DNA from: Pseudomonas cichorii
GTDB taxonomy: Bacteria > Pseudomonadota > Gammaproteobacteria > Pseudomonadales > Pseudomonadaceae
Length of the DNA stretch: 64,000 bases
Assembly: GCF_015471405.1 (NCBI RefSeq)
Contig: NZ_BLVZ01000007.1
Span: 310,001 to 374,000, forward strand
Direction of reading: 5' to 3'
Below, in pieces: positions 1 to 8,576 of this stretch. The first letter of the stretch is position 1. Each line of letters begins with the position of its first letter. A program made the position numbers and the translations under genes. The notes below the pieces were generated by a model. The model ran no database searches. It worked only from the letters and a program-made list of their open reading frames with translations, and was not told where the DNA came from.

Positions 1-2
1 GC

Positions 3-218
3 GACTCCAAGGTGATGCGTCTTGAGGGTGTTTATGGTCCCCTTTCTCAGTTCCGGGTGCGGGCCTGGGGCGATACGCGCGGCGACCATGAATTACTGGC
101 GGCAGCACAGGATGCGCACTGGCGTTTGTTCCATCCAGCGTGGCGTCGAGGCCGCTATAAAGGCCCTGTTAACGCCAAGTTACATAATCGGGATGGCATT
201 GATGGCCCATCGCGGTAA
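3..218 (+). CDS. C-terminal end of a HAD-superfamily phosphatase-like protein (5' truncated by the window)
   Basis: The frame is open from the window edge to the TAA at 216-218, giving the last 71 residues of a longer protein. It contains AWGDTRGDHELLAAA, which resembles HAD motif IV (GDxxGDxxLL), the acidic loop that holds Mg2+ in HAD-IB phosphatases. The catalytic Asp motif I would lie upstream, outside the window. The gene ends 47 nt before terZ and runs in the same direction. HAD phosphatases belong to the biosynthetic gene set described alongside ter genes in comparative genomics, so membership of the ter locus is likely but inferred. The substrate is unknown. Confidence 0.6.
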   Translation, partial: DSKVMRLEGVYGPLSQFRVRAWGDTRGDHELLAAAQDAHWRLFHPAWRRGRYKGPVNAKLHNRDGIDGPSR

Positions 219-265
219 GGCTGTAACACTTTTATCCGAATTCCGTAGTTCACATGGAGCGAAAA

Positions 266-859
266 ATGGCACTCTCGTTGGCAAAAAACCAGACGATTTC
301 TCTTGAGAAAACCGCTGGTACAGGCCTCAAAAAAGTCAGCATGGGCCTGGGATGGGACCCTGAAAAGCCGAGCGGTTTCTTCGGTAAACTGCTGGGCGGC
401 GGTGGCGGTGATATCGACCTGGACGCTTCCTGCATCATGCTCGATGCCGACAAGAAGCCTCTCGATCTGGTCTGGTTCCGTCAGTTGCAATCGCGTGACG
501 GTGCCATCCACCACTCCGGCGACAACCGTACCGGTGAAGGCGCGGGCGATGACGAAACCATCAGCGTAGATCTGGAAAAACTGCCAGCAGCCGTGAAATA
601 TCTGGTGTTCACCGTCAACTCGTTTACCGGTCAGAACTTTGAAAAAGTCGCCAATGCCTACTGCCGTATCGTTGATCTCGGTACCCGCAATGAGCTGGGC
701 CGTTTCGACCTGTCTGAAAAAGGCCAGCACACTGGCGTGGTGATGTCCTATCTGTCACGTACTTCCAGCGGCTGGGATTTCACCGCTGTAGGTCAGGCCA
801 CCAATGGCCGCACTGCAGACGATCTGGTCGATCTGGCCATTGGAGCAGTACGCGCATGA
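266..859 (+). CDS. terZ: TerZ, TerD-domain stress protein
   Basis: A TerD-domain protein of 197 aa. The ATG at 266 is preferred over the in-frame ATG at 254 because GGAG (255-258) sits just ahead of it and the family N-terminus MALSLAKNQTISLEK starts there. Calcium-binding TerD signatures are visible: DLDAS at 51-55 and the acidic GDN...GDDE stretch at about 85-97. A glycine-rich insertion (residues 44-48) before the first acidic motif is typical of TerZ rather than TerD/E. It is the first gene of terZABCDE and overlaps terA by 4 nt (ATGA). TerD-family proteins are linked to tellurite, colicin and phage resistance, but their biochemical role is not established. Confidence 0.93.
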   Translation: MALSLAKNQTISLEKTAGTGLKKVSMGLGWDPEKPSGFFGKLLGGGGGDIDLDASCIMLDADKKPLDLVWFRQLQSRDGAIHHSGDNRTGEGAGDDETISVDLEKLPAAVKYLVFTVNSFTGQNFEKVANAYCRIVDLGTRNELGRFDLSEKGQHTGVVMSYLSRTSSGWDFTAVGQATNGRTADDLVDLAIGAVRA

Positions 860-2040
860 CTCAACTTGTCCCAGGCGCAAATGCGCCAGTAGCTGCTGGC
901 CCATTGACGGTCGACGTCAGCTATTCCCCTCTAGCGGGCGCGGACATCGATGTCTCCGCGTTCCTGCTGACCAGTTCCGGCAAGGTCCGCGGCGATCAGG
1001 ACATGTGTTTCTTCGGTCAGAAGAGCGTGAGTGGCGGTGCGGTTCAGTTGACGGAAGCGTCGTCTGGCCGTGCCGTATTCAGCCTTGATCCGGGCCGCCT
1101 GGATGCTGCCATCGAGAAGGTCGCGCTCACTGCGACCATCTATGAAAACAAGGCCAGCTTCGACAGCGTGTCGCGTCTGGCCCTGACGATCACAGGTGGC
1201 ATCGAATCGGTCATTCCTACCAGTGGCATGAAGGAAACCGCGCTTATTCTCGGCGAGTTCTATCTGCGTCAGGGCGTATGGAAGTTCCGTTGTGTTGCCC
1301 AGGGCTTTGCCGGTGGCCTTGAGCCTCTGGCCAAGAACTTCGGTGTTGAAGTCGCGGCGCCGCAAGCCGAGCCTCCTGCACCTGCACCTGCACCTGCACC
1401 TGCAGCCGCTCCCGCGCCCAAGCCCACGGTCAACCTCAGCAAGATCACTCTGGACAAGACACGTGCTTCCGTCAGTCTGGAAAAAACCAGTGCCGGCTTC
1501 GGCGAGATCAGGGTCAACCTGAACTGGAACCGCCGTAGCGAGAGCAAGGGCGGTGGCTTCTTTTCGATGAAAAAGAGCAATGCGATCGACCTTGATGTAG
1601 GCTGCCTGTTCGAGTTACAGGACGGTTACAAAGGCGCAGTCCAGGCTTTGGGTAATTCGTTCGGATCGCTCAACACCGAGCCTTTCATCAAGTTGATGGG
1701 TGATGACCGTACAGGCTCCGTCAGTGATGGCGAGTGGTTGCATATCAACGGTGCGCACTGGGGCAAGATTCGTCGCATTCTGGTTTACGCATTCATCTAT
1801 GAAGGTGCGCCGAACTGGAAGGAGACCGACGGTGTTGTCACCATCCACGCTCCGGGCCAGCCACCTATCGAGGTTCGCCTCAACGAGGAAGGCGGTCGTC
1901 AGGGCATGTGTGCAATCGCGCTGCTGGAAAACGACAACGGTGCCGTCAAGGTGACACGCCGTGTGGACTTCCACAACGGTCACAGCAACATGGACAAGGC
2001 TTACAGCTGGGGCATGCGCTGGGCCGCGGGTTCCAAGTAA
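856..2040 (+). CDS. terA: TerA, two-domain TerD-family protein
   Basis: A 394-aa protein of usual TerA length. The N-terminal domain (about 1-170) is TerD-like, with ADIDVSAFLLTSSGK. A Pro-Ala linker (about 172-195) is encoded partly by five tandem CCTGCA units at 1375-1404. A second TerD-like domain follows (about 195-394), with AIDLDVGCLFEL and the acidic MGDDRTGSVSDGE segment. The start overlaps the terZ stop, implying translational coupling. TerA is an accessory member of the TerB/C/D complex thought to act at the inner membrane. The repeat tract could vary in length by two residues per unit without a frameshift. Confidence 0.92.
   Translation: MTQLVPGANAPVAAGPLTVDVSYSPLAGADIDVSAFLLTSSGKVRGDQDMCFFGQKSVSGGAVQLTEASSGRAVFSLDPGRLDAAIEKVALTATIYENKASFDSVSRLALTITGGIESVIPTSGMKETALILGEFYLRQGVWKFRCVAQGFAGGLEPLAKNFGVEVAAPQAEPPAPAPAPAPAAAPAPKPTVNLSKITLDKTRASVSLEKTSAGFGEIRVNLNWNRRSESKGGGFFSMKKSNAIDLDVGCLFELQDGYKGAVQALGNSFGSLNTEPFIKLMGDDRTGSVSDGEWLHINGAHWGKIRRILVYAFIYEGAPNWKETDGVVTIHAPGQPPIEVRLNEEGGRQGMCAIALLENDNGAVKVTRRVDFHNGHSNMDKAYSWGMRWAAGSK
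1375..1404. repeat. Hexanucleotide tract (CCTGCA)x5 in terA
   Basis: Five perfect CCTGCA units encode Pro-Ala pairs in the linker between the two TerD-like domains of TerA. Changes in unit number would alter linker length by two residues and leave the frame intact. Confidence 0.9.
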
Positions 2041-2092
2041 ACAACACGATTGATTTTTCTGAGGCGGCCTGGCTGCCTCGTAGGGGATTGAA

Positions 2093-2542
2093 ATGCTGGA
2101 CTGGTTGAAAACAAACGCAACAGCAGCTCGTGACAAGCTTGCTTCCGAAGTCTCGAAGTTCAAGAATCGTGAGTTCATGGATGCAGTGGTTTCAGGTTGT
2201 GCCCTGGTATCTGCAGCCGATGGCGATATCAGCTCCAGTGAAAAACAGAAAATGGCTGGCTTCATTCAGAACTCTCAGGAACTGAAAGTTTTTGACATGA
2301 AAGACGTCATCCAGGCTTTTCAGGAGGCATGCGCCAAGTTCGACTTCGATGTCGAGATCGGCCGTGCCGAAGCGCTGAAAACCATCGGCAAGATCAAGAA
2401 AAAAGAAGATGCTGCCCGTTTGCTGGTACGTGTCTGCTGTGCCATCGGTGGTGCAGATGGCAGCTTCGACGAGAAGGAACGTGCAGTTTGCCGTTCTATC
2501 TGTAACGAGCTTGGCCTGAACCCGTCCGATTTCGACCTGTAA
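2093..2542 (+). CDS. terB: TerB, tellurite resistance protein (TerB/DjlA-like helical domain)
   Basis: A 149-aa all-helical acidic protein close in length to E. coli TerB (151 aa). Two pseudo-repeats carry the metal-binding signature: SAADGDISSSEKQKM (about 40-54) and GGADGSFDEKERAV (about 122-135). TerB of plasmid systems interacts with TerC at the inner membrane and with TerD-family proteins in the cytosol. The gene lies 52 nt after terA and 29 nt before terC in the same operon. Assignment rests on family pattern and position. Confidence 0.93.
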   Translation: MLDWLKTNATAARDKLASEVSKFKNREFMDAVVSGCALVSAADGDISSSEKQKMAGFIQNSQELKVFDMKDVIQAFQEACAKFDFDVEIGRAEALKTIGKIKKKEDAARLLVRVCCAIGGADGSFDEKERAVCRSICNELGLNPSDFDL

Positions 2543-2571
2543 TTTTTACCCCCTTTGAGGAACGCAGTTAA

Positions 2572-3606
2572 ATGGAAAGCACCGCTCTAGGCTTCCCTCC
2601 ACTTACCATGGCCGTTTTTATCGGCCTGGCCATCTCGGCCTTGGCCGTCGACATGTTTTCTCACCGGGGAAACAAGCCGATCACATTGACCCAGGCATCG
2701 GCCTGGTCGATTTTCTGGGTGGCCATCTCGCTGGCATTCGCCGGTTTCCTGTACGTTCAGCACGGCTCTGAAGTCGCCACGCTGTTCGTGACCGGTTATG
2801 CACTGGAAAAAGTCCTGAGCGTCGATAACCTCTTCGTGTTCATGGCCTTGTTCGCCTGGTTCAAGATCCCGGATGGCCTGCGCCATCGCGTTCTGTACTG
2901 GGGCATCATCGGTGCCATCGTCTTCCGCGGCATTTTCGTCGCCATCGGTACAGGCCTTCTGGCTCTGGGCCCGTGGGTCGAAGTGGTGTTTGCGGTAATC
3001 GTTGCCTGGACAGCCATCATGATGCTCAGGGCTGGCGATAACGACGACGAAGAAATCGACTACTCCCAGCACATGGCGTATCGCTTCGCCAAGAAACTGT
3101 TCCCGGTGTGGCCAAAGCTGCACGGCAACAATTTCTTCGTAAGGCGCTCAGTCCTGGAAGAGGAAATCAAGAAGCCCGAGAACAGTGGCATCACCCTGGC
3201 TGCCAAGGGCGCGATCTTTGCGACCCCTCTGTTCCTGTGTCTGGTCGTGGCTGAAATCTCCGACGTACTGTTCGCATTCGACTCCGTACCGGCAATCATC
3301 GCCGTGAGCCGCGAGCCGCTGATCGTATTCTCGGCCATGCTGTTCGCGATTCTGGGTCTGCGTACCCTGTACTTCGTACTTGAAGCTCTGAAGCGCTATC
3401 TGGTCCACCTGGAGAAAGCGGTTATCGCACTGCTGTTCTTCATCGCGATCAAGCTGGGCCTGAACGCAACTGACCACTTGTTCCACCATGGATACAGCAT
3501 CAGCGCCAACACCAGCCTGCTGGTTGTGATGGTGGTGTTGGTAATCGGTATTGTCGCTAGCCTGCTCTTCCCGGGAAAAGACGAGTCGGCTGAAGAAAAA
3601 GCGTAA
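2572..3606 (+). CDS. terC: TerC integral membrane protein
   Basis: A 344-aa polytopic inner-membrane protein with about nine hydrophobic segments. Two charged intramembrane motifs of the family are present: ALEKVLSVDNLFVF (about 77-90) and VAEISDVLFAFDSVPAI in the second half. The termini are hydrophilic, ending in an acidic tail. TerC members are associated with metal-ion homeostasis; some export Mn2+ or metallate secreted enzymes. In ter operons TerC is the membrane anchor for TerB. It is preceded by a TTTGAGGAACG ribosome site. Confidence 0.95.
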   Translation: MESTALGFPPLTMAVFIGLAISALAVDMFSHRGNKPITLTQASAWSIFWVAISLAFAGFLYVQHGSEVATLFVTGYALEKVLSVDNLFVFMALFAWFKIPDGLRHRVLYWGIIGAIVFRGIFVAIGTGLLALGPWVEVVFAVIVAWTAIMMLRAGDNDDEEIDYSQHMAYRFAKKLFPVWPKLHGNNFFVRRSVLEEEIKKPENSGITLAAKGAIFATPLFLCLVVAEISDVLFAFDSVPAIIAVSREPLIVFSAMLFAILGLRTLYFVLEALKRYLVHLEKAVIALLFFIAIKLGLNATDHLFHHGYSISANTSLLVVMVVLVIGIVASLLFPGKDESAEEKA

Positions 3607-3633
3607 ACACTGGAAAAAGGAGATAAACGAATC

Positions 3634-4209
3634 ATGGCTTTGACTCTGCAAAAAGGTGGCAACCTTTCGCTGTCCAAAACCGACCCGACCTTGACCAATG
3701 TATTGATCGGCCTGGGCTGGGACCCGCGTGCCACTGACGGCCAGGAGTTTGACCTGGACGCCAGCGCATTCCTGCTGGGCGCCAACGGTAAAGTTCGCAG
3801 CGAAGCCGACTTCATTTTCTACAACCAGCTCAAGAGCGCCGATGGCTCCGTGGAGCATGCCGGTGACAACCGTACCGGCGCTGGCGATGGTGATGATGAA
3901 GTCGTGAAGGTCGATCTGACCCGCGTGCCTGCCGACGTCGAGAAAATCGTATTCGTCGTGACCATTCACGACGCTGACAGCCGCAAGCAGAACTTCGGTC
4001 AGGTGGGTGGTTCTTTCATCCGCGTACTGAACGAGAAGTCCAGCGCTGAAATCGTTCGCTATGATCTGGCCGAAGATGCTTCGACCGAAACCGCGATGAT
4101 CTTTGCCGAGCTGTATCGCAATAACGGTGAGTGGAAATTCCGCGCCGTAGGCCAGGGTTACGCAGGTGGCCTGAAGGCTGTGGCCAACGCTCACGGTATG
4201 AATTTCTGA
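3634..4209 (+). CDS. terD: TerD, calcium-binding stress protein
   Basis: A 191-aa single TerD domain. DLDAS (40-44) and [13 protein letters not shown] (77-89) supply the acidic ligands that bind Ca2+ in characterised TerD proteins. [22 protein letters not shown] and the closing aromatic/glycine motif [16 protein letters not shown] are family hallmarks. AAAAGGAG lies just upstream of the ATG. It is strongly similar along its length to the next gene, terE, so the two look like a tandem duplication. The distinction between D and E rests on order. Confidence 0.95.
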   Translation: MALTLQKGGNLSLSKTDPTLTNVLIGLGWDPRATDGQEFDLDASAFLLGANGKVRSEADFIFYNQLKSADGSVEHAGDNRTGAGDGDDEVVKVDLTRVPADVEKIVFVVTIHDADSRKQNFGQVGGSFIRVLNEKSSAEIVRYDLAEDASTETAMIFAELYRNNGEWKFRAVGQGYAGGLKAVANAHGMNF

Positions 4210-4248
4210 TTCATACCCTTACTACTTCTTTAGAAAAGGATTACGCAC

Positions 4249-4827
4249 ATGGCTGTAAGTCTGAGTAAAGGCGGTAACGTTTCCCTGTCCAAAGAGGCCC
4301 CGGGCCTGACCGAAATCACCGTAGGCCTGGGCTGGGACCCTCGCGTGACCGACGGTACCGAATTCGACCTGGATGCTTCTGTTTTCATCGTGGGTGAGAA
4401 CGGCAAGGTTCTGGATGACAGCGGCTTCATTTTCTACAACAACAAGAAGTCGGCTGACGGTTCGGTCGAGCACCTGGGCGACAACCGCTCCGGCGCTGGC
4501 GACGGCGACGACGAGTCTGTTCTGGTCAAGCTGCCAACCCTGAACGCTGCTGTGAAGAAGCTGGTTTTCGGCGTCACCATCCACTCGGCTGACGAGCGCA
4601 AGCAAAGCTTCGGTCAAGTGGCCAACGCCTACATCCGCGTTCTGAACAAGGCTGACGGCAAGGAAATCGCTCGTTACGACCTGTCGGAAGACGCATCGAC
4701 TGAAACCGCGATGATCTTCGGCGAGCTGTATCGTCATGGCGACGAGTTCAAGTTCAAGGCCATCGGCCAAGGCTTCGCAGGCGGCTTGAAGCCTCTGGCA
4801 GAAGCACACGGCGTATCGATCGGCTAA
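4249..4827 (+). CDS. terE: TerE, calcium-binding stress protein
   Basis: A 192-aa TerD-domain paralogue of terD, with the same DLDAS (40-44) and [13 protein letters not shown] (77-89) acidic motifs and the [21 protein letters not shown] block. It is the last gene of the plus-strand operon; a strong terminator follows 17 nt after the stop. Codon use in terD and terE looks restricted to favoured codons (many ctg, ggc and gac), compatible with high expression under stress. That expression statement is inference. Confidence 0.94.
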   Translation: MAVSLSKGGNVSLSKEAPGLTEITVGLGWDPRVTDGTEFDLDASVFIVGENGKVLDDSGFIFYNNKKSADGSVEHLGDNRSGAGDGDDESVLVKLPTLNAAVKKLVFGVTIHSADERKQSFGQVANAYIRVLNKADGKEIARYDLSEDASTETAMIFGELYRHGDEFKFKAIGQGFAGGLKPLAEAHGVSIG

Positions 4828-4844
4828 ACCCGGTCAGCGTCATG

Positions 4845-4875
4845 AAAAACCCTGTCAGCGATGGCAGGGTTTTTT
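4845..4875 (+). terminator. Rho-independent terminator after terE
   Basis: AAAAACCCTG (4845-4854) pairs with CAGGGTTTTTT (4865-4875) around a short loop and ends in a run of six T. Position and shape fit termination of the terZABCDE transcript. The A-run on the 5' side means it may also act on transcripts from the opposite strand (terF direction). Confidence 0.9.
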
Positions 4876-4894
4876 ATTTGTGGAACACTTTGAT

Positions 4895-4980
4895 GTGGGA
4901 GGGGCCTTGGCCGCGACAGCATGTACAGGCGCTGAAAATGTATTGCCTGTGAGCATGTCGTCGCGGCCAAGGCCCCACCC
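4895..4980. repeat. REPIN-like element, family A (GGGGCCTTGGCCGCGAC type), copy 1
   Basis: Two inverted arms, 4895-4917 (containing GGGGCCTTGGCCGCGAC) and 4960-4980 (its complement with one base lost), flank about 42 nt. The internal sequence matches, in reverse complement, the inside of the copy at 21717-21806, so the whole unit is a repeated element rather than two unrelated arms. It lies in the convergent gap between terE and terF. Confidence 0.85.
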
Positions 4981-4994
4981 TCTGTCTGGAAAAC

Positions 4995-6227
4995 TTACAG
5001 AATCCCGGCACCCTTGGCGGCCTTGAGCCAGTCCGGGAACTCTTCCATCAGCAAGTCGTAAAGTTTCTCTTCCGGGACTTCATCCAGTCTGTCCAGAGCG
5101 AAGAAGTTGCAGTTATCCACAGTCCGTCCGGTCATGTCGTCGAGCTTTTCCAGGATTCCGTAACCGCGTCCGCCCAGGCCCACGAATTGCCAGAAGATAG
5201 GCAGTTTTGCCGCCTCGATCATCAGTCTGGTGATTTCCCTGTCCTGATGAACGCCGCCATCGCTGATGAACAGGATGTAGATCGGCGTCTTGTCGCCTGA
5301 CTTCTTGTAGTAGTCGATGACCATGCGCATGGCTTTGGGCTCATCATTCACCCGCGCGCCCAACTCCCAGTTTTTCCAGCCACCGTTGTCGGTCTGGATA
5401 AAGTCCTTGAAGTTGCTCAGCGACACCGACGACAACTGACAAGGCCGGGCACCGAAGGCCCAGCAGTCCAGTGCGCCGTCATCGTCGAAATGCACCGCCA
5501 GAGGAATCAGGCGGTTGACGACTTCCTGTACATGGCCACGGCTGTATTGCGCGTTCATGGAGCCGGAAGCATCCAGTACCAGCCCGACACGAGCCTTGGT
5601 GTCGGTCAGTCTGGCTTTCTCCAGACTGACCTGAGCCTTTTTCGCCAGGCTGACCAGTTGAGGCGCGGCCTCGGCGATTTTCTTCTCCAGTGAAACCTTG
5701 GCTGGCGCAGGAGCAGGCGCCTCCGAGACTTCCCCTCCGAAGTGCACCACCAGTGCATCCAGACCGGCGTTGTAGCCTTGCAGGTTTGATGCAATGCGCC
5801 ATTCACCGTTCTTGCGGTAGATATCGGTGACCATGATTGCTTTCTCGGCAGCAAAGGTTGCGCCAGAGAACTCGCTGCGAGCGACTTCGCGGCCTGCGTC
5901 CTTGATGCTGAAATGGCTGGCCTGAATGTCGCTCATCGCTCCTGCGCCATCGATGGATGCAGTGAACACAAGCCGGTCGATAGAGGCGGGCAGCCCGGCG
6001 AGGGCAATCTGAAAGTCACCGCCGTTTACCTGCCTGACACTGTTGCAAGGGCTGTTGGGTTGATTGAAGAAGATCATGTAGCGGTCATCCGACAGCTTGC
6101 CCTGGGCGTCGACACCGAAGCAGACGTAATCGATCACGTGGGAGGACTTGATGTCGATGGACAGGGTGAGATCCGAGCCTTGAATCAGGCTGGAAAGCGG
6201 GACTCGTTGGCCTTGGGTGATTTGCAT
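4995..6227 (-). CDS. terF: TerF-like protein: N-terminal TerD-like domain plus C-terminal vWA domain
   Basis: A 410-aa protein, close to E. coli TerF (about 413 aa). Residues 1-165 form a degenerate TerD domain lacking the DLDAS calcium motif. A Pro/Ala- and Lys-rich linker follows (about 170-210). Residues about 212-400 are a von Willebrand A domain with an intact MIDAS start DASGSMN and a later FISDGG strand. vWA-TerD fusions are thought to act as metal-dependent scaffolds in ter complexes. The gene converges on terE and forms an apparent operon with the upstream AIM24-like gene (46-nt gap). AAGGACGAG precedes the ATG. Confidence 0.88.
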   Translation of the reverse strand: MQITQGQRVPLSSLIQGSDLTLSIDIKSSHVIDYVCFGVDAQGKLSDDRYMIFFNQPNSPCNSVRQVNGGDFQIALAGLPASIDRLVFTASIDGAGAMSDIQASHFSIKDAGREVARSEFSGATFAAEKAIMVTDIYRKNGEWRIASNLQGYNAGLDALVVHFGGEVSEAPAPAPAKVSLEKKIAEAAPQLVSLAKKAQVSLEKARLTDTKARVGLVLDASGSMNAQYSRGHVQEVVNRLIPLAVHFDDDGALDCWAFGARPCQLSSVSLSNFKDFIQTDNGGWKNWELGARVNDEPKAMRMVIDYYKKSGDKTPIYILFISDGGVHQDREITRLMIEAAKLPIFWQFVGLGGRGYGILEKLDDMTGRTVDNCNFFALDRLDEVPEEKLYDLLMEEFPDWLKAAKGAGIL

Positions 6228-6273
6228 GTCTCGTCCTTGTGCATTCCGGGCCGCAAACCGGCCCGGGGATTAT

Positions 6274-7350
6274 TCAGCGCTCGCTTCGTGCCACTCCTGC
6301 CGGGCTCGCCGCCAGCATGCGTCCGGCCAGACGTGAGAAGGGCAGGCTTTGCAGCCATACCGTGCCGGGGCCGGTCAGTTTGGCGAAAAATACGCCTTCA
6401 CCGCCAAACAGCATCGACTTGATGCCACCGACCATACGGATGTCGTAATCGACGCCTTGGGTCATGGCTGCGAGGCAGCCGGTATCCACATCCAGCGACT
6501 CGCCCGCTGCCAGTTCGATCTTGCGAACGGTGCCGCCCATGTGAACGAACACCCAGCCGTCGCCTTCGAGTTTTTGCAACACAAAGCCCTCACCACCAAA
6601 CAGGCCGGTAAGGATTTTCTTCTGGAACTGAATGCCGATGGAGACACCTTTGGCACCTGCCAGAAAGCTGTCCTTCTGGCAGATCAACTTGCCACCGAAG
6701 TCACGCAGGCGCAGAGGCAGGATGGTGCCGGGGTAGGGTGCAGCGAATGCGACGCGACCTTTGCCGGAGCCTTGTTGCGAGAACACGGTAGTGAACAGGC
6801 TTTCGCCGGTGAGCATGCGTTTGCCCGCGCCGAAGAGCGAACCCAGCAGCCCTGAAGACTGGCTGCTGCCGTCGCCGAAGATGGTTTCCATCTGCACGTC
6901 GCAGGTCTTGTACATCATCGAGCCTGCTTCGGCCACGGCGCTCTCGCCTCGGTCCAGCTCAAGTTCGACGAATTGCGTTTCGGTGCCGTACAGCTTGAAA
7001 TCCACGCCATCGGTGGCCTGCCCGGAGCCAAAACCGCTTGAACTGTTTGGATCGGGAGTGAACGAAGGTCGTCTAATCGCTGGAGCTGGAGCTGGAGCTG
7101 GAGCTGGAGCTGCATGCGCAGGCAGGGCTGAGGGCCGGGGCTGGATCATGTCGGGCGTCGGGTCCGGAAAGGGCGTGATGCCGTCTTTCTTCATGGCCCG
7201 GACTTCCTGCACCTGATAAATCGGCTGCCAGTCCGGCATGCCCTGCTTCCAGCACCATGCGCCCGGCGCCTCACGAGCAATGAGGCGAGCCGCTGCTGCA
7301 TCCATGGGGCCGAGTTGCTTGCCCGCATTCACTACAAACCATTGATCCAA
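6274..7350 (-). CDS. AIM24/TIGR00266-family protein with N-terminal GYF-like domain
   Basis: A 358-aa protein. The N-terminal 55 residues (WFVVNAGKQLGPMDAA...WQPIYQV) look like a GYF_2 domain. A Pro/Ala linker encoded by five TGGAGC units (7081-7110) follows. The remainder is an AIM24-type beta-sandwich with many GG-turns (GGEGFVLQKLEGDG, GGEGVFFAKLTGPG). The start is TTG at 7350, with AGGAG eight bases upstream; no better ATG precedes the GYF domain. It lies just upstream of the terF-like gene. AIM24 members have no defined enzymatic role; a part in the ter stress response is inferred from position. Confidence 0.82.
   Translation of the reverse strand: MDQWFVVNAGKQLGPMDAAAARLIAREAPGAWCWKQGMPDWQPIYQVQEVRAMKKDGITPFPDPTPDMIQPRPSALPAHAAPAPAPAPAPAIRRPSFTPDPNSSSGFGSGQATDGVDFKLYGTETQFVELELDRGESAVAEAGSMMYKTCDVQMETIFGDGSSQSSGLLGSLFGAGKRMLTGESLFTTVFSQQGSGKGRVAFAAPYPGTILPLRLRDFGGKLICQKDSFLAGAKGVSIGIQFQKKILTGLFGGEGFVLQKLEGDGWVFVHMGGTVRKIELAAGESLDVDTGCLAAMTQGVDYDIRMVGGIKSMLFGGEGVFFAKLTGPGTVWLQSLPFSRLAGRMLAASPAGVARSER
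7081..7110. repeat. Hexanucleotide tract (TGGAGC)x5 in the AIM24-like gene
   Basis: Five perfect tandem copies of TGGAGC on the plus strand (GCTCCA on the coding strand) encode alternating Ala-Pro in the linker between the GYF-like and AIM24 domains. A similar in-frame Pro-Ala hexamer tract, CCTGCA x5, occurs in terA at 1375-1404. Confidence 0.9.
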
Positions 7351-7382
7351 GATGACGACTCCTCTGTCGACCTGTGGATAAA

Positions 7383-8231
7383 TCAGAGGCTCAAGCGCAT
7401 GGACAAGTCCACAGCCTTCACGTCCTTGGTCATCGCGCCGATCGAGATATAGTCCACGCCGGTTTCAGCGATCACTCGCAAGGTATCGTCATTGATGCCG
7501 CCGCTGGCTTCAAGCTTGGCGCGTCCTGCGGTCAGGCGTACGGCCTCGCGCATGTCATCCAGGCTCAGTTCGTCGAGCATGATGATGTCGGCACCGGCAT
7601 CGAGCGCCTGCTTGAGTTCACTCAGGCTTTCAACTTCGACTTCCACTGGCTTGCCTGGCGCAATCTTGTGCGCGGCGGCCACGGCCTGGGCAATGCCGCC
7701 ACAGGCTGCAATGTGGTTTTCCTTGATCAGGAAGGCGTCGTACAGACCGATGCGGTGGTTATGGCAGCCGCCACAGGTCACGGCATATTTCTGCGCCAGA
7801 CGCAGGCCGGGCAGGGTCTTGCGGGTATCGAGCAGCTTGACCTGAGTGTCGCTCACGATGTCTGCATAGTGCTGCGCACGGGTGGCAACGCCTGACAGCA
7901 ATTGCAGAAAGTTGAGTGCGCTACGTTCTCCGGTCAGCAGGGAGCGAGCCGGGCCTTCCAGATGGAACAACGCCTGATTGGGGCTTACGCGGTCACCATC
8001 GGCCACTTGCCAGTGAACGGCGACCCGTGGGTCCAGTTGACGAAAAACCGTATCGACCCATGCGGCACCTGCGATCACCGCCGCATCGCGGGAAATGATC
8101 GTTGCCTTGGCCAGCCGCTCGGCAGGGATCAATTGAGCGGTGATATCGCCACTGCCGACATCTTCAAGCAATGCGCGCCGCACATTGGCTTCGATTTCAG
8201 CTGTCAGGTCGGCGAGTCGTAAATTCGGCAT
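7383..8231 (-). CDS. nadC: Nicotinate-nucleotide pyrophosphorylase (quinolinate phosphoribosyltransferase)
   Basis: Converts quinolinate and PRPP to nicotinate mononucleotide and CO2 in de novo NAD synthesis. The protein has 282 aa; the start is [17 protein letters not shown] at 8231, and the 27-residue upstream extension is not family-like. Recognisable blocks are [66 protein letters not shown] and the closing LEASGGIN...[12 protein letters not shown] barrel loops. It is transcribed away from the DUF1631 gene. In P. aeruginosa nadC likewise adjoins the DUF1631/ampD/ampE group. Confidence 0.97.
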   Translation of the reverse strand: MPNLRLADLTAEIEANVRRALLEDVGSGDITAQLIPAERLAKATIISRDAAVIAGAAWVDTVFRQLDPRVAVHWQVADGDRVSPNQALFHLEGPARSLLTGERSALNFLQLLSGVATRAQHYADIVSDTQVKLLDTRKTLPGLRLAQKYAVTCGGCHNHRIGLYDAFLIKENHIAACGGIAQAVAAAHKIAPGKPVEVEVESLSELKQALDAGADIIMLDELSLDDMREAVRLTAGRAKLEASGGINDDTLRVIAETGVDYISIGAMTKDVKAVDLSMRLSL

Positions 8232-8576
8232 AGCGGGCTCCACTAACAAAGTCGCACGAGTATAAGGCACGCCACCTTTGTAACCCACCTGTACGGCCGG
8301 CCATGCGCGCAAAGTGTGCTGTTGGTCGGTTTTGTAAATTCCTTTGCGATATATGTCGATTGGCGTTGTCTATCGCAGCACATCCTCTTTGTGTATTGCG
8401 CCTGTTACAGAGCGAAATACTTTGCTGGCGTTCGATACAAGTTTTGAAAGATAATCCGACTTGTATTTGACGTCATAGCTTTGACGTAGCGCAAAGACCA
8501 AGTGGATCGCTTCACAGGCGAGGGTTGCAAGCCGCGTTTGTGATGGGATTTAAGCCGTTTCCTGTCAGGGGGTTTG
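8232..8576. promoter_or_regulatory. Divergent nadC / DUF1631 intergenic region (345 nt)
   Basis: No gene is seen here. It should hold promoters for both directions. Visible structure: an inverted repeat TGCGATA (8345-8351)/TATCGCA (8371-8377); a second one ATACAAG (8435-8441)/CTTGTAT (8460-8466) with a GATAAT hexamer between the arms; and a direct repeat TTTGACGT at 8466-8473 and 8480-8487. The last two could form an operator-promoter, but no convincing -35/-10 pair with normal spacing was found. CAGGGGG provides the ribosome site for the gene at 8577. Confidence 0.45.

Noticed and set aside
1375..1404. Tandem CCTGCA units considered as a CRISPR-like or non-coding satellite
   Set aside because: Units are 6 nt without spacers and encode the Pro-Ala linker of TerA.
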